NCBI GenBank assembly: GCA_905197385.1
Contig: CAJJYO010000001.1
Span: forward strand, 1-27,417
Length of the DNA stretch: 27,417 nucleotides
Direction: 5' to 3'
From: an uncultured Collinsella sp.
GTDB lineage: Bacteria > Actinomycetota > Coriobacteriia > Coriobacteriales > Coriobacteriaceae
Shown here piece after piece: positions 7,731 to 15,071 of the stretch (within the stretch, counting starts at the first letter, position 1; each line of letters opens with the position of its first letter). The position numbers were made by a program, and so were the translations under genes. The notes below the pieces were generated by a model. The model saw only the letters and a list, made by a program, of their open reading frames with translations, had not been told where the DNA came from and ran no database searches.

Positions 7731-8276
7731 CTAGGCGGCAAGCTTAGCTTCGTTGCGCTTCTTCATGATGAGGTACAGCTTCTCGGTGACAATGCCCTTG
7801 ATCAGGCAGACGATTAGACCAACAATGAGGAAGCGGATAGCAAGCTCGGAGGAGTTCTTTCCCAGTGCCTCGTAGCCGGCCGAGATACCAAGCCAAACAA
7901 AGAGCTCGGAAGAGTTAGCGTGCGGGAAAAGGCCAACGATGGGGTGCATCATGGACACGACCGCATCGTAGAATGCGGGCTTGTAGTCCTCCTCGACAAA
8001 CACACCAAAGGTGTATGCCATCGGATTGCAGAGGAAGAAAGTGCAAAGGAACGGGATGAGGGTATAGCGGAGAACTGCATACTTGGTGCACTTCTTCATG
8101 AACCCATAGACACGCTCCTCGCCGATCAGCTGGATGACTGCCTTGATCGTAAGGATCAGACAGATCAGCATTGGGATCATGCCCGTAATAAACGAGGCAA
8201 ACTGATCACCAGCCGCATTAAACAGGCCGGTAAAGCCCTCCGCAAGGAAGATAAGGAAATCGTTTACTGCTCCCAT
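7731..8276 (-). CDS. srlA: PTS glucitol/sorbitol-family EIIC component
   Basis: The 181-residue integral membrane protein is similar in size to E. coli SrlA (187). Recognisable segments are NDFLIFLAEGFTGLFNAAG, ITGMIPMLICLILTIKAVI, LIPFLCTFFLCNPMAYTFG and the HANSSELFVWLGISAG loop. Two ATGs occur in frame, at 8282 and 8276. AAGGAG ends one base before the first, too close, and seven bases before the second, so 8276 is the better start. It is the first gene of the transporter series. The 183-bp gap upstream carries two GTCTA half-sites and no clear terminator, so it may be both an internal promoter and a read-through junction from the kinase gene. Confidence 0.92.
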   Translation of the reverse strand: MGAVNDFLIFLAEGFTGLFNAAGDQFASFITGMIPMLICLILTIKAVIQLIGEERVYGFMKKCTKYAVLRYTLIPFLCTFFLCNPMAYTFGVFVEEDYKPAFYDAVVSMMHPIVGLFPHANSSELFVWLGISAGYEALGKNSSELAIRFLIVGLIVCLIKGIVTEKLYLIMKKRNEAKLAA

Positions 8277-8362
8277 TTTCATTCTCCTTAGTTAATGTTC
8301 GCTACTTCTATCGTTCTACCTGAGCGCCCCCTCCTCCTTTTCAATCAGCCATATACGCTCAT

Positions 8363-8384
8363 GGTTGTCTACGGTTGTCTATAT
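8363..8384. promoter_or_regulatory. Tandem GTCTA half-sites upstream of the PTS genes
   Basis: GGTTGTCTA occurs twice as a direct repeat (8363-8371 and 8373-8381) with 10-bp periodicity, the second extending to TATAT. The half-site TGTCTA/GTCTATA matches the arms of the palindromes upstream of the aldolase and HAD genes, but the arrangement is direct rather than inverted. The rest of 8277-8459 holds no gene. Confidence 0.5.
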
Positions 8385-8459
8385 CTTACAAAGGGACCGC
8401 TCTTCGAGTTACCTTCTCGCATTCCTTTCGGTGAACGGTAGATTTTACAAGACAAACGG

Positions 8460-9935
8460 CTACGCGCTATTTAGCTCATAGATAATTTGGAGTGCCTCAA
8501 ATATACGCATATACCTGCTAAAACGCGCGTCGTAGAGCTCATGGGCCCTGTCGTTTTTTTCAATGGAATCGAGTTTTCTGCAGACCCCTGCGGCAACCGC
8601 CGTCAAGTCTTGGCCGCAAGAAGCCGAGAGGGCCAGCAGCGCCGCGCCCTGACCGGCGCCGGAGGATTCCATCCGCACCATATCGACCCCCAACACGTTG
8701 GAGAGCGCTTGCGCCCAAAAATCGTTCTTGGCCCCTCCTCCAACGAGCCTGATGCTGCGCCACTCTTCCGAATGGTCCACGGACTCCTTGAGCTCCCTTA
8801 AGGCATACGCCGTGCCCTCCATCAGAGCCCTTTCGAGCTCGGAACGAGTCGTGTCAAGATCAAGCCCCAGAAAGGCACCGCGTACCGACGGGCAACCGTG
8901 CAGGACTTTTTCTCCCGATAGATGGGGGTAGAACATGAGATCCCTCATGTCGTAGAAGGGGTCCTCGACGGCCTTGTCCTCCAAATCGTAGGACTCACTG
9001 CTTAGAATCTGCCCGTACCACCATTCCTTGGCACCGCCGCACGATCTGATACTCAGCTGAATTTGGGTCTTAAGGGTATTTCCCCACTTGAACAACACGG
9101 GCTTGCCAACAGCCGGAAGGTCAACTCCCTCAGATGAATACATCAGCACGCCGCTTGTTCCAAGTGAGATGGTGGGGACGCCCTCCAAAAGGCATCCCGT
9201 GCAGATCGCTGCCGCGGGATTGTCGCCCGTTCCCCTCACGATCATGGCACCTGCGGGAATTCCCGTCTCGCTTGAAGCTCTCTCAACCACGGTCCCAATT
9301 ACGGCATCAGAAGGCTCGACAACGGGAAGCAACGACTCGGGGATTCCGAAATGCTCGCAGACCTCACCGATCCAAGCTTGCCTCTCGTTATCGTAGAGCC
9401 CTGTTGTCGAAGCCCCGCAATAGTCCGTACCAGCACGCCCGCCAAACTTGAGAGCAATCCAATCTGAAACCGAAAGAAACACTTCGCTCTTTGAAAGGCC
9501 CTCAGGATTATTCTTAGCTATCCATGCAAGGTTAATCGCCGGAACCCCAGTCGAAAGAAAGCTGGCGACCCTAGGATAGCCCGCAGACAGCGCCCACTGC
9601 TTCTCGGTAAAGACGGCGTCAATCGTGCGCTGGTCGTTCCACATTATGGCGGGACACGTTGGCACCCCATCGGCATCGATCAAGACCGTCGTGTGCATCT
9701 GCCCGGTAGCGCCAACGCCTTTTATTAGAGACAGGTCAACTTTCTCTCCAAGCAGGGAGCATGCAGAGCAAATGGCGATCCACCATGTCTCGGGATTGAT
9801 TTCCCGCCAACCGGGATGAGGCTCAGAGCACTCGTAAGCCTCGCTCGCAGTCGCGACAACTTTTCCGCCTTCATCAATGCACGTGAGCTTCACCGATGAC
9901 GTGCCCACATCGACACCAAGGTAGAGCGCACCCAT
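8460..9935 (-). CDS. FGGY-family carbohydrate kinase (xylulokinase-like)
   Basis: The protein is about 491 residues, normal for FGGY kinases. The N-terminal ATPase lobe starts YLGVDVGTSSVKL. The XylB-like substrate loops GATGQMHTTVLID and AIMWNDQRT follow. RGTGDNPAAA carries the likely catalytic Asp, and TISLGTSGVLMYS and LVGGGAKNDFWAQAL are the second-lobe phosphate and adenosine motifs. It should phosphorylate a ketose or polyol; the exact sugar is not deducible. An ATG at 9950 is also possible, but it lacks a good ribosome site. The ATG at 9935 has GAGG five bases upstream and gives the family's usual N-terminus. The gene follows the aldolase gene closely (15-30 bp). Confidence 0.88.
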   Translation of the reverse strand: MGALYLGVDVGTSSVKLTCIDEGGKVVATASEAYECSEPHPGWREINPETWWIAICSACSLLGEKVDLSLIKGVGATGQMHTTVLIDADGVPTCPAIMWNDQRTIDAVFTEKQWALSAGYPRVASFLSTGVPAINLAWIAKNNPEGLSKSEVFLSVSDWIALKFGGRAGTDYCGASTTGLYDNERQAWIGEVCEHFGIPESLLPVVEPSDAVIGTVVERASSETGIPAGAMIVRGTGDNPAAAICTGCLLEGVPTISLGTSGVLMYSSEGVDLPAVGKPVLFKWGNTLKTQIQLSIRSCGGAKEWWYGQILSSESYDLEDKAVEDPFYDMRDLMFYPHLSGEKVLHGCPSVRGAFLGLDLDTTRSELERALMEGTAYALRELKESVDHSEEWRSIRLVGGGAKNDFWAQALSNVLGVDMVRMESSGAGQGAALLALSASCGQDLTAVAAGVCRKLDSIEKNDRAHELYDARFSRYMRIFEALQIIYELNSA

Positions 9936-9965
9936 TATCGCCTCATCCATGTTCGTAATTCCGCG

Positions 9966-10808
9966 CTACTCAGCGATGCCGTTGATGGCGCGCGTCGTCT
10001 TGTAAGCAACGTCCGCAACTGCCTTACGTGTATCAATCAGTACCTTGGCGAGATTATGCTCGTTGTTGTTTGCCTCGTACGCCCTGCCAACCGTCGTGAT
10101 GTAGGCCTTGCGCAGGTCGCTTGCGATGTTGATCTTGGACATCTTGTGTGGCTGCATAGCGTGGATGGTCTCATAGGGAATGCCCGAGCCACCATGAAGA
10201 ACGAGGGGACACGGAGACACCTCGGCAAGCTTCTCAAGCAGCGGCAAATCGATGCGCGGCGTATCCTCAAGGCCGTGAACGTTGCCGATAGACACGGCCA
10301 ACAGGTCGCAGCCCGTGCGCTCCACAAACTCGCAAACCTGATCGGGGTCGGTCTTAAGATCCGCCTCGGAAACATGATCGTCTTCTTTGCCCTTGATGGC
10401 ACCGAGCTCAGCCTCAACGGGCACGCCGTAGCAATGGCAGTAGTCAACTGCCTGGCGCGAGAAGCGAATGTTCTCCTCAAAGGGCAACGCGGCACCGTCG
10501 ATCATAACGGAGGTAAAGCCGGCCTGAACCGCCTGTCGAACATCCTCGAGCGTCTTGCCGTGGTCAAGATGCAGACACGTGGGAACGATATAGTCCTCCG
10601 CCGCGCGTTTAACGATAGAGGCGATCATGCCGTAATCGGAAAGCTTAACGTTGGTAGGGGCGATCTGGAGGATGCCCGGCATGCCGGCCCTCTGCAATCC
10701 ATCCAGGATACCTAAGGTCATCTCCATGTTCGTCGTGTTATATGCGGGAAGGAGCCATCCATTCTTGCGTGCAATCTGGATCAGCTCAGTCGAAGTTACA
10801 ACTGCCAT
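9966..10808 (-). CDS. Class II fructose/tagatose-bisphosphate-type aldolase
   Basis: The 280-residue zinc aldolase is of the GatY/KbaY/FbaA group. CLHLDHGKTLED supplies catalytic Asp82 and zinc ligand His83. FTSVMIDGAALPFEENI is the hallmark substrate loop. EAELGAIKGKEDD follows, with NVHG (His178) and LHGGSGIP (His205) completing the metal site. KINIASDLR is the phosphate-binding end. It cleaves a ketose (bis)phosphate to dihydroxyacetone phosphate plus an aldehyde; which ketose is unknown. GGAGG lies four bases before the ATG. It is the first gene of the aldolase-kinase unit, behind two tandem operator-like palindromes. Confidence 0.92.
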   Translation of the reverse strand: MAVVTSTELIQIARKNGWLLPAYNTTNMEMTLGILDGLQRAGMPGILQIAPTNVKLSDYGMIASIVKRAAEDYIVPTCLHLDHGKTLEDVRQAVQAGFTSVMIDGAALPFEENIRFSRQAVDYCHCYGVPVEAELGAIKGKEDDHVSEADLKTDPDQVCEFVERTGCDLLAVSIGNVHGLEDTPRIDLPLLEKLAEVSPCPLVLHGGSGIPYETIHAMQPHKMSKINIASDLRKAYITTVGRAYEANNNEHNLAKVLIDTRKAVADVAYKTTRAINGIAE

Positions 10809-10862
10809 GATTCCTCCAACCGGGTTACGGCAATTCGAGTTGAGTTTTCGTTCCAGATACTT

Positions 10863-10903
10863 ATATAGACGTCTATGTACCTGTTTATAGACGACTATAT
10901 ACC
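10863..10903. promoter_or_regulatory. Two tandem TATAGAC-GTCTATA operators and candidate promoter of the aldolase-kinase unit
   Basis: The first site, ATAGACGTCTAT (10865-10876), is a perfect 12-bp palindrome. The second (10886-10899, TATAGACGACTATA) is the same with one mirrored mismatch. Their centres are 22 bp apart, about two helical turns. On the minus strand, TAAACA, a 16-bp spacer and TATAAG could be -35/-10, placing the first palindrome on the core promoter as expected for a repressor. Confidence 0.6.
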
Positions 10904-10942
10904 TTTTTGATTTACGCGCAAAGCACTAAATGCCTCGAATCG

Positions 10943-10980
10943 AAAAAAGGGGCTGCCGAGAAGCACTCGACAGCCCCTTT
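10943..10980 (-). terminator. Terminator of the HAD gene
   Basis: AAAGGGGCTG (10946-10955) plus CGAG pair with CTCG plus CAGCCCCTTT (10971-10980), with one mismatch and a 5-base loop. On the minus strand the stem is followed by six T. It separates the upstream HAD gene from the aldolase operon. Confidence 0.9.
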
Positions 10981-10992
10981 CATTTGGCATGC

Positions 10993-11649
10993 TTACCCCA
11001 ACGCCCCATTTGCCAGCATATCGGTAACGTCGTTTAGGCTCGAAACTATTGCCGTGGCCAATCTTTCCATCTCATCTGTTGGCTCAGAGAGATCGGGGAC
11101 CATAACAGTGCAAAATCCTCCTGCAAATCCCGCGCGCACCCCGTTATAGGAATCCTCTAAAACGAGGGATTTCTGCGGTGAAGCTCCTAGCTCATCCGCC
11201 GCTTTCAAAAAGACGTCTGGGTAAGGCTTGGCGTGTTCGACCTCAACACCAGAGACGATCGAATCGAAATAAGGGAGTATTCCTCCCCTTATCAAATTTG
11301 CCTCGATCATTTTTCTGCTCGATGATGAAGCAACTGCCATCGGAATTCCCTCAGCCTGAAGATAGTCGAGAAGCCGATCTAATCCGAGTTTCTTCTCTGC
11401 GCCCTGAGCCAGCGCTTCATGCGCTATTTCGTAAAAACGGTCACCAAACGCTTGAGAATCGACCTCATCGCCATACCACTCGCGAATAATGGACACCGCT
11501 TCCGATCCATTGGTGCCACGCATGGCGTCCGCAAGGCCCTCTTTGCATTCAACCTCAAACTCAATTGCGGTTTTGGGCCAGCAGGAAGCCCAAATCGGCT
11601 CAGTATCGAACATGAGCCCGTCCATATCGAAGATAACCGCCTCGAACAT
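10993..11649 (-). CDS. HAD-superfamily phosphatase (beta-phosphoglucomutase-like), co-regulated with the PTS block
   Basis: The 218-residue protein starts MFEAVIFDMDGLMFDTEP, with Asp8 and Asp10. A four-helix cap follows (about 16-80), then motif II AVASSSS, the motif III Lys in HAKPYPD and motif IV LVLEDSYNG. AGGAGG lies four bases before the ATG, which decides the start over longer in-frame options. The gene is monocistronic, with its own terminator and a GTCTA palindrome in its leader. It is therefore probably expressed with the aldolase, kinase and PTS genes. It could dephosphorylate a PTS-delivered sugar phosphate or detoxify dead-end phosphates; this is inference. Confidence 0.88.
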   Translation of the reverse strand: MFEAVIFDMDGLMFDTEPIWASCWPKTAIEFEVECKEGLADAMRGTNGSEAVSIIREWYGDEVDSQAFGDRFYEIAHEALAQGAEKKLGLDRLLDYLQAEGIPMAVASSSSRKMIEANLIRGGILPYFDSIVSGVEVEHAKPYPDVFLKAADELGASPQKSLVLEDSYNGVRAGFAGGFCTVMVPDLSEPTDEMERLATAIVSSLNDVTDMLANGALG

Positions 11650-11666
11650 ATTGCCTCCTTGTTCAA

Positions 11667-11688
11667 GTAGACGTCTATATACGTATAT
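11667..11688. promoter_or_regulatory. Operator-like palindromes upstream of the HAD gene
   Basis: TAGACGTCTA (11668-11677) is a perfect 10-bp palindrome identical to the core of the aldolase operator. Overlapping it is a second perfect palindrome, ATATACGTATAT (11677-11688). Both lie 18-40 bp upstream of the HAD start codon, where a repressor would block transcription. Confidence 0.6.
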
Positions 11689-11777
11689 TCTATCAAAGGA
11701 GGTCTTTTTTTCTTTCACGGCAGCATGAAAAGGAGTCCGTCCCAATAAAAGCCGACAGGCGCCTCGTCTGCCAAAAA

Positions 11778-11808
11778 CACCACGATGGAGGCTGTCCCCA
11801 TCGTGGTG
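11778..11808 (-). terminator. Second minus-strand hairpin terminator downstream of the EF-G paralogue
   Basis: CACCACGATGG (11778-11788) pairs perfectly with CCATCGTGGTG (11798-11808) across 9 bases. On the minus strand five T follow. Between it and the next terminator, 11822-11841 read on the minus strand could encode DPRGRAK-stop, like the GRAK end of the EF-G paralogue. The stretch 11689-11777 contains no gene that I can support. Confidence 0.6.
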
Positions 11809-11850
11809 GTTGCCTTACGTCGATTTACTTAGCGCGGCCCCGGGGATCAA

Positions 11851-11887
11851 AAAAGGCCGCCCCGGTTATTACCCAGGGCGGCCTTTT
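11851..11887 (-). terminator. Terminator of the EF-G-like gene
   Basis: AAAAGGCCGCCC (11851-11862) pairs with GGGCGGCCTTTT (11876-11887). On the minus strand a six-T run follows the stem. It lies 34 bases after the EF-G-like stop codon. Confidence 0.9.
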
Positions 11888-11920
11888 CGTCAGCACCTAC
11901 ATTGCAGGCAAAGCCCCTCG

Positions 11921-13996
11921 CTACTTGGCGCGACCCTCCTCATAGCGCTCGACCAGCTTGGCCTGAACGTCATAGGGAACCTGCTCGTAGCCGGCGGGTT
12001 TCATGGTAAAGTCGCCCGTGCCGCGCGTGATAGAGCGCAGACGCGTCGAGTAATCCGTCAGCTCGGCCAGCGGCGCTTGGGCAATGACCACGGTGTCTCC
12101 GCGCTCATCGGTCTCCATGCCCGTCACGCGACCGCGCGAGGCCGAGATGTCGCCCATCACGGCGCCGGCGTAGCTCTCGGGGATAGTCACCGTGATTTCC
12201 TCGATGGGCTCCAGCACCACCGGGTCAGCATCGGCGCATGCCTTGCGCAGGCCGATGCGAGCCGCCGCGCGGAACGCCATCTCGTTGGAGTCGACGCTGT
12301 GATACGAGCCGTCATACACCGCGACACGAATGCCCGTGAGCGGATAGCCGGCAATAATACCGTCCTTCATGGTCTCCTGGACGCCCTTGTCCACGGCGGG
12401 GATGAGCGAGCGCGGAATACGGCCGCCCACGACTTCATCCACAAACTCGTAGCCGTCGCTCGTGCCGTCGGGCCCAATGAGCGGCTCAACGCGCAGCCAG
12501 CAGTCGCCATACTGACCGGCACCGCCAGTCTGCTTCTTGTGGCGGCCCTGGGCACTCGCCGTGCGGCGGATGGTCTCGCGATACGGAATGCGGATCGGCA
12601 CGCTCTTGGCAGCGACCTTGGTGCGGTCCTCCAGACGGTTGAGCAGCACCGAAACCTGCGCCTCACCAACGGCGGAGATAATGGTCTGGCCGGTCTCCTC
12701 GTCGCGGTCGATGCTCATGGTCGGATCGGCCTTGCAGGCCTTCTCGATAAACGTGTAGAGCTTCTCTTCGTCCCCGCGATTCTCGGCCTCGATGGCAATG
12801 CGGTACTGAGAGTTGGGAAACTTAAACGCCGCAGCCTCGACCTTACCGGTAATGGAGAGTGTATCGCCCGTCTCGGCAGCCAGCTTGGGCGCCACGATGA
12901 TGTCACCGGCATAGGCGTGACCGACCTCGGTCATGTCGCGGCCGCACATCACATACAGGTGAGCCAGACGATCGCTCTTGCGGGTACGCGCGTTGATCAG
13001 CTCAAGGCCCGGCTCAAGCGTGCCCGCCAGCACCTTGATAAAGCTGATGCGGCCCTGCTGCGGATCGGCCAGCGTCTTAAACACAAACGCCACCGGACGG
13101 TCATCGTCGCTCGAGATCTTAAGCGAATCGCCGTCGATGAGCGGCATCTCGCCGTAGTCCGTCGGCGCCGGGAAGTACGTGGCGATGTCGTCCATCAGCG
13201 AGTTGACGCCCTGCTCCTTAATGCAATCGCCCGCAAAGACCGGCACAAAGATGCGCTCGGCAATCGCCTTCGACAGCAGGCCCTCAAGCTCCTCCTGCGT
13301 CAGCGTCTCCTCGCCTTCCAGGTACTTCATCATCAGCTCATCGTCGGCCTCGGCCACCAGCTCACACAGATGGTCATGGGCTTCCTCGGCCTGGGCACGA
13401 TACTCCTCGGGAATCTCCGACTCAACGGCTTCGGTGCCGTTGCAATGGCGCGCCTTCATGCGCACCAGGTCGATGATGCCATCAAAGTCCTCGCCCTCGC
13501 CCCAGGGAAGGGTCACGGCGCCCAATCGCGTGCCAAAGCGCTCCTGCAGCAGGTCCATCGTGGTCGCAAAGCTGGCCTCGGAGCGCGACAGGCGGTTTAC
13601 GAACACCGCACGCGCCAAGCGCAGGTCCTCGGCGGCATACCAGAGCTTAACCGTCGTAGGCTGCGGGCCGGCCTCGGCGTCGACCACAAACAGAGCCGTC
13701 TCGCAGACGCTCATCGCGGCAAAGGCGTCGCCGATAAAATCGGGGTAGCACGGGGCATCGAGCACATTGATGCGCGCGCCCTTCCAGTCGATCGGCGCAA
13801 TGGTCGTCGAGATGGAAAACGCACGCTTGACCTCTTCGGGGTCATAGTCGAGCGTAGGCTTGGTGCCGTCGTGGCCGCCCAGACGGGCGGTCTTACCGGA
13901 AAGGTGGAGCATGGCTTCGGCGAGTGAAGTCTTGCCCACCCCGCCTTGGCCTACGAGCACCACGTTCCTTACGTTACCGGTCTTGGGAGCACCCAT
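11921..13996 (-). CDS. Elongation factor G-like GTPase paralogue (FusA2-type)
   Basis: The 691-residue protein has the full EF-G domain order: G domain (about 1-270), beta-barrel domain II (about 295-375, with PVAFVFKTLADPQQGRISFI), domain III, domain IV (YRETIRRTA, QTGGAGQYGDCWL) and domain V ending GYEQVPYDVQAKLVERYE. The P-loop is GQGGVGKTS (16-24) rather than AH(I/V)DxGKTT. G3 is DAPCYPDF (80-87) rather than DTPGHVDF, so the catalytic His is Tyr84. The G4 NKxD is NRLSR (134-138). It is therefore not the housekeeping EF-G, and its GTPase cycle is probably altered. The ATG at 13996 has AAGGAGG five bases upstream, better than an in-frame start 111 bases earlier. It stands alone between terminators. 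Confidence 0.88.
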   Translation of the reverse strand: MGAPKTGNVRNVVLVGQGGVGKTSLAEAMLHLSGKTARLGGHDGTKPTLDYDPEEVKRAFSISTTIAPIDWKGARINVLDAPCYPDFIGDAFAAMSVCETALFVVDAEAGPQPTTVKLWYAAEDLRLARAVFVNRLSRSEASFATTMDLLQERFGTRLGAVTLPWGEGEDFDGIIDLVRMKARHCNGTEAVESEIPEEYRAQAEEAHDHLCELVAEADDELMMKYLEGEETLTQEELEGLLSKAIAERIFVPVFAGDCIKEQGVNSLMDDIATYFPAPTDYGEMPLIDGDSLKISSDDDRPVAFVFKTLADPQQGRISFIKVLAGTLEPGLELINARTRKSDRLAHLYVMCGRDMTEVGHAYAGDIIVAPKLAAETGDTLSITGKVEAAAFKFPNSQYRIAIEAENRGDEEKLYTFIEKACKADPTMSIDRDEETGQTIISAVGEAQVSVLLNRLEDRTKVAAKSVPIRIPYRETIRRTASAQGRHKKQTGGAGQYGDCWLRVEPLIGPDGTSDGYEFVDEVVGGRIPRSLIPAVDKGVQETMKDGIIAGYPLTGIRVAVYDGSYHSVDSNEMAFRAAARIGLRKACADADPVVLEPIEEITVTIPESYAGAVMGDISASRGRVTGMETDERGDTVVIAQAPLAELTDYSTRLRSITRGTGDFTMKPAGYEQVPYDVQAKLVERYEEGRAK

Positions 13997-14239
13997 GATG
14001 ACCTCCTTGCAGGGCCGCGCGCATTGCGCGACGCCAACGGGGAGAGTTCGCGGTCGGTGCCATCCCGGGAGCAGCATGGTCGGCAGCCGAGACGACTCAC
14101 CCTCCAAATGTCCTATGCCACCACCCTACCCTCACGGGCGACCGTCCATGCACACCTTTCGGCACACGTATGAATACAGGCGGCGAGAGGAAGAGACAAG
14201 CTTGTGAGGCGATTATTGAACCCCGTCGATGCAAACAAA
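13997..14239. other. Leader and promoter region of the EF-G-like gene
   Basis: No gene is supportable in this non-coding stretch. On the minus strand, TTGTCT with a 17-bp spacer and TATTCA (about 14165-14195) is a weak promoter candidate. That would leave a leader of roughly 170 nt that can form small GC-rich hairpins, such as GCGC-AAT-GCGC near 14030. Confidence 0.3.
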
Positions 14240-14273
14240 AAGCCGCCACAGACCGTAAGACCTGCGGCGGCTT
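14240..14273 (-). terminator. Terminator of the amino acid ABC operon
   Basis: AAGCCGCC (14240-14247) pairs with GGCGGCTT (14266-14273), with an inner CAG/CTG extension. On the minus strand TTTTTGTTT follows. It lies 34 bases after the ATPase stop. Confidence 0.88.
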
Positions 14274-14306
14274 CGCCTCAATTAATAGTTGAGTAAATAC
14301 CTGAGC

Positions 14307-15071
14307 CTATCCCTCGATACGGCTCAAGAACTCACGGGTGCGCTGCTCACGCGGATGGTCGATGACCTGCTCGGCAGGACCCTCCTCGACAATGCGGCCG
14401 CCATCCATAAAGACCACGCGGTCGGCAACATCGCGCGCAAACTGCATTGCGTGGGTCACAATCACCATCGTCATATTCTGCGCGGCAAGGTCTTTAATGA
14501 CACGCAGCACCTCGGCCGTCAGCTCGGGATCGAGTGCCGAGGTCGGCTCGTCAAAGAACAGGATCTCTGGATCGAGCGCCAAGGCGCGGGCGATACTCAC
14601 ACGCTGTTGCTGGCCGCCCGAAAGCTCACACGGAACCTTATTCTCGTTGCCCATAAGCCCCATCTGAGCAATCAATTCATACGCACGAGCTTCCGCCTGC
14701 TCGCGCGGTCGCTTAAGCACGCGGATCGGCGCGTCGATGATGTTTTTCATCACGGTATAGTGCGGGAACAGATTGTAGTTCTGGAACACCAGGCCAAACC
14801 GCGAGCGCGCCTGTTTGGGCACGTCGCCTTTCGCATAGACCGCACCCGGCCCCGCGTCCGTCGCAACGGCAAGGTCGCCAAACGAAAGCGAGCCACCGTC
14901 GAGTGTCTCGAGCAGCGTAGCGCAGCGCAGCAGCGTGGACTTACCGCCACCCGAAGGCCCGATAATCGCCACGACCTCACCGCGCTTGACTTCGAGTGAG
15001 ATATCCTTGAGCACCTCATTGCCGCCAAACGCCTTACGCGCGCTTTCGATTTTCATCACTGAGTTAGTCAT
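14307..15071 (-). CDS. Polar amino acid ABC transporter ATP-binding protein
   Basis: The 254-residue ATPase is of the GlnQ/HisP class. It has Walker A GPSGGGKST (38-46), Q-loop VFQNYNLFPH, signature LSGGQQQRVSIARAL, Walker B EILFFDEPTSALDPE and switch His in IVTHAMQFA. It powers amino acid import with the permease and lipoprotein upstream. The ATG at 15071 overlaps the permease stop (ATGACTAA), and no Shine-Dalgarno is visible. This implies translational coupling. A second in-frame ATG at 15056 is possible. The insertion around VATDAGPGAVYAKGDVPKQA before the Q-loop is longer than in GlnQ. Confidence 0.93.
   Translation of the reverse strand: MTNSVMKIESARKAFGGNEVLKDISLEVKRGEVVAIIGPSGGGKSTLLRCATLLETLDGGSLSFGDLAVATDAGPGAVYAKGDVPKQARSRFGLVFQNYNLFPHYTVMKNIIDAPIRVLKRPREQAEARAYELIAQMGLMGNENKVPCELSGGQQQRVSIARALALDPEILFFDEPTSALDPELTAEVLRVIKDLAAQNMTMVIVTHAMQFARDVADRVVFMDGGRIVEEGPAEQVIDHPREQRTREFLSRIEG

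Noticed and set aside
8325..8342. A strong GGAGGAGG-like sequence on the minus strand within the kinase-PTS gap
   Set aside because: No start codon follows at a useful distance, so no small gene is supported.
11810..13927. A 705-codon open frame on the plus strand
   Set aside because: It lies antisense to the EF-G-like gene. The composition (Arg/His/Leu-rich, no domain) is typical of a shadow frame in GC-rich DNA.
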